Assembly (NCBI RefSeq): GCF_001641615.1
Contig: NZ_LRRU01000004.1
Span: 287,795-351,794 of the forward strand
From: Pseudoalteromonas gelatinilytica
Lineage (GTDB): Bacteria > Pseudomonadota > Gammaproteobacteria > Enterobacterales > Alteromonadaceae
DNA: 64,000 bases
Direction of reading: 5' to 3'
A model generated the notes under the pieces. It was not told the DNA's origin, made no database searches, and saw only the letters and a program-made list of their open reading frames with translations. Below are positions 44,082-51,581 of this stretch, one piece after another. Within the stretch, counting starts at the first letter, position 1. Every line of letters starts with the position of its first letter. A program made the translations under genes and the position numbers.

Positions 44082-45083
44082 TTAATACAGTTCAAATAGT
44101 GGACGGCCATTTTCGTCGTATTTTACTTCCATAACACGAGCATGGCGGTTTGGATCGTAAAGCGGATCTTTTACAATCTCTTCAAGTGGACGAGTGTCTG
44201 TTTTTGGCACCACACTTGGTTCACCAACTGCGTGCTCATAGTCACGAGCATGGTAAATACACAGTGGTGTTTCACCATCTTCAGCCACTGTAAAACAGTT
44301 ATGACCTGGTCCAAAAATGTTCTTTTCAACACTTGTTTCAAGCACAGGCATACGTGTTTTAGTCCACGAGTTACGATCAAGTAAATCGCTGTTTTCATCG
44401 GCTTCCATATAACCCATGCAGTAACATGCACCTGTTGCGCTTGCAGAGAAAGCAATGAAGATTTTACCGTTATTTTTAAGCACTGCCGGGCCTTCGTTTA
44501 CCCAAAAGTCGACACGTTCCCAATCGTAATCTGGTGTCGTCAGCATAAACTGCGCTGTTTTTAGTTTAATAGGTGATTCCATCTCAGCTAAATACAGGTT
44601 TGATGCCGCAAACTGGCCGCCAGTTTTCTCTGCCCAGCAGAAGTAACGCTTACCGTTATTTTCAAAAATAGTGGCATCTAAAGAAAAATCAGTGAACGAC
44701 TTTTCATCGCCCTCAGCCGCTTGCATCATGCCAAGTTCAACCCACTCATCATTTAGCGGATCTTGACCTTTACACTCAAGCACATACGGGCGTAATGCCC
44801 AGATATCATCTTCTTCACTGGCTGCAAAGTAGATATACCATTTGCCATCGAGGTAATGAATTTCAGGCGCCCAGATATGACGGCTCATCGGGCCGCTGTC
44901 ATGTTTAAACCAAATATCAAAGGTTTCAGCGTCTTTTAAGCCCTCTAATGTCGCAGACTTACGAAGTTCAATGCGATCATAAGTTGGTACAGAACCGGTA
45001 AAATAATAAAAACCATCGCTGTGCTTATGCACAAATGGATCGGCACGCTGCTCTACTAACGGACTATTTGTTTGTAATGTCAT
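44082..45083 (-). CDS. Cytoplasmic GH43-family glycoside hydrolase
   Basis: A 333-residue five-blade beta-propeller enzyme. GH43 catalytic elements are visible: general base Asp in RADPFV (residue 15), HIWAPEIHYLDGKWYIYFA, the pKa-tuning Asp in FSLDATIF, the acid Glu in VNEGPAVLK, and the central His in GPGHNCF. Family members remove arabinofuranose, xylose or galactose from plant and algal glycans; the sugar cannot be fixed here. No signal peptide, so it acts on imported oligosaccharides. It is downstream of the GH29-like gene in a carbohydrate locus. Confidence 0.82.
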   Translation of the reverse strand: MTLQTNSPLVEQRADPFVHKHSDGFYYFTGSVPTYDRIELRKSATLEGLKDAETFDIWFKHDSGPMSRHIWAPEIHYLDGKWYIYFAASEEDDIWALRPYVLECKGQDPLNDEWVELGMMQAAEGDEKSFTDFSLDATIFENNGKRYFCWAEKTGGQFAASNLYLAEMESPIKLKTAQFMLTTPDYDWERVDFWVNEGPAVLKNNGKIFIAFSASATGACYCMGYMEADENSDLLDRNSWTKTRMPVLETSVEKNIFGPGHNCFTVAEDGETPLCIYHARDYEHAVGEPSVVPKTDTRPLEEIVKDPLYDPNRHARVMEVKYDENGRPLFELY

Positions 45084-45352
45084 CTTGAAACCTGATCGTT
45101 AAATTTTAATTTGTATTATTTTATTACTTTTAAACAAGAACACAAATATAACATCATTTTTAACAGACAGTGAAAAGAAATGTAAGGACAAACTATAAGC
45201 TGTCCAAGTTTTATTGGCGAAAGTTAAGGAATAGCATTACACGGCATAGGTTTAACATGGAGCAGCAAGCTTAAGGCTTTATAGGAAAACTAAAACCTCA
45301 AACTTGCTTGAATAAAAAGGGGGATCCCCATCCACCCTTGATTTAGATATCG

Positions 45353-46849
45353 CTAGAGCGATTTGGCTTTATATATTTTCTTGGCTTTTTTCGAGAGCAC
45401 TACATCAACAGGCATAACATCGCCCGACACTTTTTTAACTGTTAAGGTATGCGCTCCCGCTGCTAAATCATGTTTTTCAAACACAATACTTTGTACTTGG
45501 CGATAGTTATTACCATCGAAAATAGAGAATATGCCTTGTGATTTACCATCTAAAATAACTTCAACGTCACCATGGTTAATGTCTTTCGAAGTCGCAAAGA
45601 CAATACTCGAACCACTAAAGTCATAACTAAACGACGCACCATTGACAGTAGTCATGTGCAAATCTTGTTGGTATTCGCCAGTATTAGTTTGCTCAGATCT
45701 CACCCAGTTGCCATTTTCGCTATATTTAATTCGAAGGTCATTATCGTTTATCAGCTCGAGGCCTGAATAGGTGGTATCACTTGTTGTGCCTACCGTGTTT
45801 CCTACCGTTTGAATTTGCACTAAGCGGTCAACTAACCAACTGCCATTTGGATTAATGGCCACGTCTAAGGTCGTCACCCCCCCAGCCCTTGCAATGTCTT
45901 TTACTCGGTTTGCTACTTCATTATTGCTGTATTTTAAGCTGCGTTTAACTTGTCCCCAGCCACCAAATAATGGGTCTTCTTGTGAGGTATACGTAAAGCC
46001 ATGCCACTGTACTTTTGTACCGATCGCCGTGGTTACTTCACCTGATTTTGGAATAGGCGGCAGTTCATTATGCTCACCTTGGGTGTAGTTACTTTGCGGA
46101 TCGTTTGGAATAAAGCTGTACTCAAAACCATCACTAATCGTGATCACAGCATTCGGGTTACCACTACGCACTGATTTCGCAAGCTGATCTGCAACAGGGT
46201 AAGCATTATTAGCCGCAAGTTCTTGCTCCGACTCTTGGGCTTGATACCAACCGTCAAACCACCAACCGGCAATATTGTCACCCCACGTTTGTGCTCTTTC
46301 ACTCACAAAGCCATTGATAAACCAGTCTGGGTATGGCGCTTTCACTTTTTTGCCCGTCCATCTATCACCTAAGTGTGAAGGTAGATATGCAATTAGCTTG
46401 ATGCCTTTTGCTTTAAGCGCCAGCGCCAGATCCAGAACAAGGTCACGGGTTGGCGTGTAATCAGCCTGATTAGAATTAACCTGTGTGATACAACCCGGTG
46501 CAATCTGTTTACTTGGACATGCCGGTGAGTGCAAATCGTAAATATCACTGGTCGTCGACAGGTAACCGCGGTTTTGGGTAATGGTAAAAATTACATACCG
46601 ATAACCAAGTTTGGCTGCTTTATCCGCGTATTGGTTAACATCAAAACCATTAACGTAGTTATTCCACTCGTTATAGTCTGTGATTTGATACCATGCATTA
46701 TCTAACGTGCCACCAGCAAGATAGTGATGACTAATCCCCCACTTGGCATCTTGCATCCATTTAACTTCTTTAGGTAACTCGGCAGCACCCACACTAATAC
46801 TACTTGCTAAGGCAACACCCGATATGATTTTATGGATTTTACTATTCAT
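45353..46849 (-). CDS. Exported GH29-like (alpha-L-fucosidase-superfamily) hydrolase
   Basis: A 498-residue exported enzyme with a signal peptide (ends SVGAAELP). The barrel region begins WMQDAKWGISHHYLAGG, continues FDVNQYADKAAKLGYRYVI and holds IAGWWFDGWYQ, where the Asp is at the GH29 nucleophile position. The last about 120 residues form a beta-sandwich (FSYDFSGSSIVFATS, then LAAGAHTLTVKKVSG) like carbohydrate-binding modules of fucosidases. Overall similarity to GH29 is distant, so substrate is open. A palindrome at 46980-46997 lies upstream; the GH43 gene follows it. Confidence 0.6.
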   Translation of the reverse strand: MNSKIHKIISGVALASSISVGAAELPKEVKWMQDAKWGISHHYLAGGTLDNAWYQITDYNEWNNYVNGFDVNQYADKAAKLGYRYVIFTITQNRGYLSTTSDIYDLHSPACPSKQIAPGCITQVNSNQADYTPTRDLVLDLALALKAKGIKLIAYLPSHLGDRWTGKKVKAPYPDWFINGFVSERAQTWGDNIAGWWFDGWYQAQESEQELAANNAYPVADQLAKSVRSGNPNAVITISDGFEYSFIPNDPQSNYTQGEHNELPPIPKSGEVTTAIGTKVQWHGFTYTSQEDPLFGGWGQVKRSLKYSNNEVANRVKDIARAGGVTTLDVAINPNGSWLVDRLVQIQTVGNTVGTTSDTTYSGLELINDNDLRIKYSENGNWVRSEQTNTGEYQQDLHMTTVNGASFSYDFSGSSIVFATSKDINHGDVEVILDGKSQGIFSIFDGNNYRQVQSIVFEKHDLAAGAHTLTVKKVSGDVMPVDVVLSKKAKKIYKAKSL

Positions 46850-46979
46850 AACAACTAAACCACATGAAAACGAAGAATGTAACGAGCTTATTAAATTTAC
46901 AAATGAGCAACAATTAAATTACACAACAACAAGCAACTACCACTCATTCGTTTCATATCTAACACTTTAAAACTATTGG

Positions 46980-46997
46980 CATTTCAAAAATAAAACA
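46980..46997 (-). promoter_or_regulatory. IclR-type operator candidate A
   Basis: CATTTCAAAAATAAAACA on the plus strand, so TGTTTTAT-TT-TTGAAATG reading toward the GH29-like gene. It fits the pattern TGTTTYAT-WW-ATRAAACA built from the copy at 51423-51440 with three mismatches. Confidence 0.35.
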
Positions 46998-47048
46998 TTC
47001 TTATCAATATGAATTTTCTTATTTACCAATCAAAACTTGTTAATAAAA

Positions 47049-47086
47049 AAGCCATACGATGCATGTTTAAAAACAACGTATGGCTT
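47049..47086 (-). terminator. Terminator of the symporter operon
   Basis: AAGCCATACG (47049-47058) and CGTATGGCTT (47077-47086), a 10-bp stem followed on the minus strand by a T run. It separates the oxidoreductase-symporter unit from the GH29-like gene. Confidence 0.7.
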
Positions 47087-47111
47087 GCGACACAACTAGG
47101 AGTTTAAATTG

Positions 47112-48887
47112 TTATACTTCTTGCCTTAATGAGGCTATCACTTTTGGCATTTTACGCTTTACAACCCAACCAGAGGCCACAATCACAATTAAGTAATAGC
47201 CAAAGGTTTGCCAATCTTCAAATAAGGCATTACCAATACCGAGCAGTAGCGAATAAATAAACGCAATGCTCGCAACACAGGCTATGGCGTTATCTTTAAT
47301 CCCCGCCGCAATCGGTTCAATACCGGTTAAATCTCTGACTTTTTTCCAGCCGCGGCCATGGATTTTTAAACGGCTATAAAATTCGATAGTTTTCGGGCTT
47401 GGGGTTTTACTTGAGGTTATTAAGGTAACAACTAAGCACACAACCAAGGTTGTTATCGTGGTTGCTAGCATACGCACTGCAAACCACTTAGCCTCGCCTT
47501 CATCGGGTAGTATGTACATCATCGCATTACCGACAATAACGGCAGTAATAAGCGCGCTAATTTCTGACCACACATTTATTCGCCACCAATACCAGCGGGC
47601 AATAAGTACCACAGAGATGGGAATGATGATTACCGAAATATATTCATAAGCGCCGAGAATACTCTCAAGTTGGGTCGTTACAATCAGCGCAAAAAGAGTT
47701 AGTACTAACATACTGACGCGAGCTGCCTTGATGTAATGGGCTTTTTCGCGGCCTTTTACTAAGTAAGGCTCGTAAACATCATTGACTAAATAAGACGAGC
47801 CCCAGTTCAGCTGTGTATCAAGGGTACTCATAAAAGCAGCAAGTAAAGAGGCAACCATAATGCCTTTTAAGCCAACAGGTAAAAACTCATCGATCATCAT
47901 TGGGTATGATTGCTCTGCATCTACCAACGACGGGAAGTAAACCAGTGAGGCAACACCCACGATAATCCATGGCCAACTTCTTAACACCAAATGGCAAAAT
48001 GCAAACCAATATAAGCTTAACATGGCATCTTTTTCACTACGGGCAGCCAGTGTGCGTTGTAAGAAAAAACCAAACCCGGGCGCGTAATTTAGCCAGCCGA
48101 TACACACTAAAATAACAAAAGTCGCAGTTTTAAGATCCCACTCAAAATCGGGGATCATTTTTAGTGTATCGCTATTAAACCCAGGAGATGCCTCAACCGC
48201 TGCAACGATGCCACCGTGATCTTGTAAGTCGACATAAACGATAACTGCTAATACCACAGAGCCGACAATGGCTAAAGCAAACTGAATTAAATCGGTATAC
48301 ACAACACCATATAAGCCAGACATCGCGGTATACACGACCGCTGCAACAGCTAGCACAATCAAAATAAGCGTGGTCGCTGTAATGGCACCAAACAGAGGAA
48401 TGTCGAACAAGGGTTCGGGGGAGAGTCCTAAAATCACCACAATAATTTTCGACATAGCGAGAGTCACCGAAGCAATAATAATACAGTTAACAAATACACC
48501 ATCAAAAATAGCTTTAAAAATTCGCAAAAAATCAGTGGCTAAGCTCTTATCATAACGCTGTGAAATTAGCTCAATTTCGGTGAGTGCTTTTGATCTTCGC
48601 CACAAATTAGCAAAGAAGAACACCGAAATAATCACGCCAATTACACTTACCCACCAAATCCAGTTTGCGTAAATGCCTTGCTCTCGCACTGCCCCTGCTA
48701 CAAACAAGGGTGTATCAGATGAAAAGGTGGTGGCCACCATGGATGTGCCTGCGATATACCAAGGTAAAGAACGCCCTGCGACAAAAAAATCAGCCGTACT
48801 TTCACTGGCCTTTTTTGTAAAGAGCATTCCGATAACAACCGCTGCTACTACATAAAATGCAACTATTAACCAATCAATTAAGACCAT
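47112..48887 (-). CDS. SSS-family sodium/solute symporter
   Basis: A 591-residue inner-membrane transporter with about fourteen helices. Typical sodium symporter stretches include FFVAGRSLPWYIAGTSMVAT near the N-terminus, GLYGVVYTDLIQFALAIVG in the middle and ASLLAAFMSTLDTQLNWGSSYLVNDVY later. Members of this branch (SglT/YidK-like) carry sugars. The position after the oxidoreductase gene, with 19 bases between them, and near two glycoside hydrolases, supports sugar uptake. Confidence 0.82.
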   Translation of the reverse strand: MVLIDWLIVAFYVVAAVVIGMLFTKKASESTADFFVAGRSLPWYIAGTSMVATTFSSDTPLFVAGAVREQGIYANWIWWVSVIGVIISVFFFANLWRRSKALTEIELISQRYDKSLATDFLRIFKAIFDGVFVNCIIIASVTLAMSKIIVVILGLSPEPLFDIPLFGAITATTLILIVLAVAAVVYTAMSGLYGVVYTDLIQFALAIVGSVVLAVIVYVDLQDHGGIVAAVEASPGFNSDTLKMIPDFEWDLKTATFVILVCIGWLNYAPGFGFFLQRTLAARSEKDAMLSLYWFAFCHLVLRSWPWIIVGVASLVYFPSLVDAEQSYPMMIDEFLPVGLKGIMVASLLAAFMSTLDTQLNWGSSYLVNDVYEPYLVKGREKAHYIKAARVSMLVLTLFALIVTTQLESILGAYEYISVIIIPISVVLIARWYWWRINVWSEISALITAVIVGNAMMYILPDEGEAKWFAVRMLATTITTLVVCLVVTLITSSKTPSPKTIEFYSRLKIHGRGWKKVRDLTGIEPIAAGIKDNAIACVASIAFIYSLLLGIGNALFEDWQTFGYYLIVIVASGWVVKRKMPKVIASLRQEV

Positions 48888-48906
48888 GTGAATCCCCCAA
48901 TGTGTT

Positions 48907-50049
48907 TTAATTTTTATTTAGGTAGCTATCAAATTTTTTCCATGTTTCTGTCATATCGATAATCGAACCTGTTTGCCTAGCTTCATCTAACTTGATGGCG
49001 GTGAGCCCCGCTTGCAAAGCGTCAACAATGGATACCGGTAAAGGAGTCCCCCTTTCAAAAAAGGCAATCCAATCTGCCGCCATTTCTTCTTCAGCGCCGT
49101 AGTGCATCGAAATTGAATCATCGTGTAAGTACGTTTTATCAATCAATGCCCCTGAGGTAATACAGTCATGCACTTTGAAATAGTTACGCACAAAGTCACC
49201 TTCAGCCATACCGAGTGTGCCAAATACACTAAAGTGTCGGTAATCGTTCGGTACATTTAAGTTAGTATGAAAACTCAGATTTATGCCATTTTCATATTGA
49301 ATCAGTGCAGTTTGGTGATCCACCAGCTCAGAATCGTTATCAAACACTTCATCTATGCCATTCCAGCGCGACTTGCGCTGATGATAGACAGGATGCTTGC
49401 CTAAGTGCTTGTTCTCAGGCGTGAAGGTTCTTCGACCGCCAAAACTGGCAAGTTTAGCTGGGCGACTTTTCACAATGCCCTGATAAAGATCTAAGTCGTG
49501 ACAGCATTTTTCTAATAAGAAGCCGCCCGAAAGTCCCTGATGTCTGCGCCAATCACGCATAAAAAACGCACCATGCTCTGGCGGAATATGCTCTGATGCC
49601 TCAATACTGGTGATTTCACCCAGTAATTTAGTTGATAAAGCCGCGACTAAATCTTTATATAAAGGCGCATAACGTAGCACCATACCCACTAAAATTTTAT
49701 CGAAGGCATTATGTTTAGCGATAAGCTCGAGTACGTCGTAGGTCTGTTGCTCAGACATTACAATAGGTTTCTCTGCAAAAATGAGTAACCCTGCTTCAAT
49801 GCCGAGTCGTAGGTGCTCTAAATGCATATGATTTGGAGAGCCAATCATCAACATATCAAGCTGCTCATTTTGCAACAAATCTGCAAGTTCGTCATAAGCG
49901 CGCATCGAGATACCATGCGACTGCATGTACTCAACTTTTACAGACTCAGGGTCGGCATATGCTACCAAATCAAAATTTGGAATAAGCTCATGCATCACTT
50001 TGGCAACATAACTTAATCGGTCACCTAAACCACAAATTCCTACTTTCAC
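48907..50049 (-). CDS. Gfo/Idh/MocA-family oxidoreductase
   Basis: A 380-residue NAD(P)-dependent enzyme. The N-terminal Rossmann motif is VGICGLGDRLSYVAKVM, the family motif EKPIV carries the catalytic Lys, and the C-terminal domain includes KCCHDLDLYQGI. Family enzymes oxidise sugars or inositols at a hydroxyl next to NAD. I use GTG 50049 with TAGGA 8 bases upstream, which places the Rossmann strand at the very start, rather than GTG 50070. First gene of the oxidoreductase-symporter operon and divergent from an IclR regulator. Confidence 0.8.
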   Translation of the reverse strand: MKVGICGLGDRLSYVAKVMHELIPNFDLVAYADPESVKVEYMQSHGISMRAYDELADLLQNEQLDMLMIGSPNHMHLEHLRLGIEAGLLIFAEKPIVMSEQQTYDVLELIAKHNAFDKILVGMVLRYAPLYKDLVAALSTKLLGEITSIEASEHIPPEHGAFFMRDWRRHQGLSGGFLLEKCCHDLDLYQGIVKSRPAKLASFGGRRTFTPENKHLGKHPVYHQRKSRWNGIDEVFDNDSELVDHQTALIQYENGINLSFHTNLNVPNDYRHFSVFGTLGMAEGDFVRNYFKVHDCITSGALIDKTYLHDDSISMHYGAEEEMAADWIAFFERGTPLPVSIVDALQAGLTAIKLDEARQTGSIIDMTETWKKFDSYLNKN

Positions 50050-50481
50050 AATTTTATTCCTACAAGGCACGTTAATAACTCACGTTAGTTACCTTGCGCT
50101 TAAACAGTCAATCACTTGTCTGCGCTTTGTGAAGGGGATTTTTTTTATGAAATTCGGCTCAACATGGGTTTTACATACAAAACAATCTTCAATTTGTTCA
50201 AACTCTAATTAGCTGTACGTTAAAAAACCTTAATTACCGAGAGGCGGCATATTCACTCACTTTGGTAACAAAAATTTTACGCAAATCATTATTTGGAAAT
50301 GGCTTCAACTACTTAATTTTTAAATAAAAATCAGAAACGGTTTATTGACCAAATCAAAACAGTTGGGATATACAAACTACTTTATTACCAAGTTCAGGTG
50401 ATATTTCAGTGCATAAGTGTTCTTTGAGACTACACTTATGTATAAGGTTTTAAGCTAAGAATAAGTAATTAGAAGTACCCA
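50050..50481. other. Divergent control region of the carbohydrate locus
   Basis: About 430 bases with no gene. AT-rich, with the operator candidate B at 50167-50184 near the oxidoreductase side. I see no RNA element. Confidence 0.55.
50167..50184. promoter_or_regulatory. IclR-type operator candidate B
   Basis: GGTTTTACATACAAAACA, a near palindrome fitting TGTTTYAT-WW-ATRAAACA at 15 of 18 positions. It lies 118 bases upstream of the oxidoreductase start. Confidence 0.38.
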
Positions 50482-51267
50482 ATGACAGAGAAAGAAACTA
50501 AATATAAAGCGCCCGCTCTTGAGAAAGGCATGGCGATAATAGAATTACTCGCAAGAACCCCGGAAGGGTTAAATCTGACACAAATTTCTGACTCATTAGG
50601 GAAATCAAAAGCTGAAATTTTTCGTATGGTGGCGGTGCTAAATGACCTCCACTACCTTGAGTTTTTTCAAACTGAACGTGTTTATAGACTCTCACTTAAG
50701 CTTTATCGGCTTACGCATCGCTACGCACCAGTTCACCACCTGAATAATGTTGCCTTCCCTATCATTCAAGAGCTGTGTAGTGACATTCAACAATCTTGTC
50801 ACTTAGTGGTGTATTCAGATGGTGGTGGATTAATTTTATCGCATCAAGATTACGACACTAACAGTAACTGCTTAACCCTACCTGTTGGAGGAAGAGGACC
50901 CCTTACCGATAACTGTGCAGGCCATGTGCTATTAGCGTTTGCATCGTACGATAACCGTGAACGAATGCTCAAAGCCTACCAAGAAAATCATCCCGAATTA
51001 TCCCTCGATTTAATGGCACTGCGAAATATTTGGCTACGCGTAAAAGAACAAGGTCACGAAGCCATGCCAAGCCCAGTTCTCGCTGGCGTATATGATATTG
51101 GCGTGCCTATTTTCGATTATTATCATAATGCTGTCGCTGTACTGCTCACCTCAATTCTTATGTACCGAGACGAATCGCGTAATGCAGATTTTGAACATGT
51201 GATAAAAAAGTTAAAAGAAACCTCACACCTTATTTCACAGAAAATGGGCTTTGACGAAGAGGCCTAA
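50482..51267 (+). CDS. IclR-family transcriptional regulator
   Basis: A 261-residue regulator. The N-terminal winged helix (ALEKGMAIIELLARTPEGLNL, then QISDSLGKSKAEIFRMVAVL) and the C-terminal effector domain (GRGPLTDNCAGHVLLAFAS, SPVLAGVYDIGVPIFD) match IclR. Regulators of this type often control sugar or aromatic catabolism (KdgR is an example). It sits between the divergent oxidoreductase-symporter operon and the TonB receptor gene, and similar palindromes occur in three control regions of the locus. Confidence 0.85.
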   Translation: MTEKETKYKAPALEKGMAIIELLARTPEGLNLTQISDSLGKSKAEIFRMVAVLNDLHYLEFFQTERVYRLSLKLYRLTHRYAPVHHLNNVAFPIIQELCSDIQQSCHLVVYSDGGGLILSHQDYDTNSNCLTLPVGGRGPLTDNCAGHVLLAFASYDNRERMLKAYQENHPELSLDLMALRNIWLRVKEQGHEAMPSPVLAGVYDIGVPIFDYYHNAVAVLLTSILMYRDESRNADFEHVIKKLKETSHLISQKMGFDEEA

Positions 51268-51422
51268 AGGATGTTTTTTTTCCTAATGATCCCGCCATCG
51301 TACAAATTTAAATGCCTATTTTTACCCTTTTGGCATCAGCAGTTTTTTTGGTGAATGCCTAGCTTATTAATACTATTTTAGGAATTTTCCCAAAATAACA
51401 ATTAACACAATAGCAACCATTT

Positions 51423-51440
51423 TGTTTCATTTATAAAACA
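51423..51440. promoter_or_regulatory. IclR-type operator candidate C
   Basis: TGTTTCATTTATAAAACA, matching its own reverse complement at 14 of 18 positions, about 140 bases upstream of the TonB receptor start. Confidence 0.4.
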
Positions 51441-51581
51441 TCATTCTTGGCGAAATTTTAACTAAGAAATCTAGATAACGCAGACTGCAAAGCGCGTTGA
51501 CGGTTTTTTAGTCTTTATATATCACTGAATGGACATTTGAACATTCACGAGAATAATTCGCCAAGAGCGATGGGGGTCAAT

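Noticed and set aside
50482..51267. IclR gene considered a KdgR ortholog for pectin use
   Set aside because: No uronate catabolic genes are in the window and the sequence was only recognised to family level.
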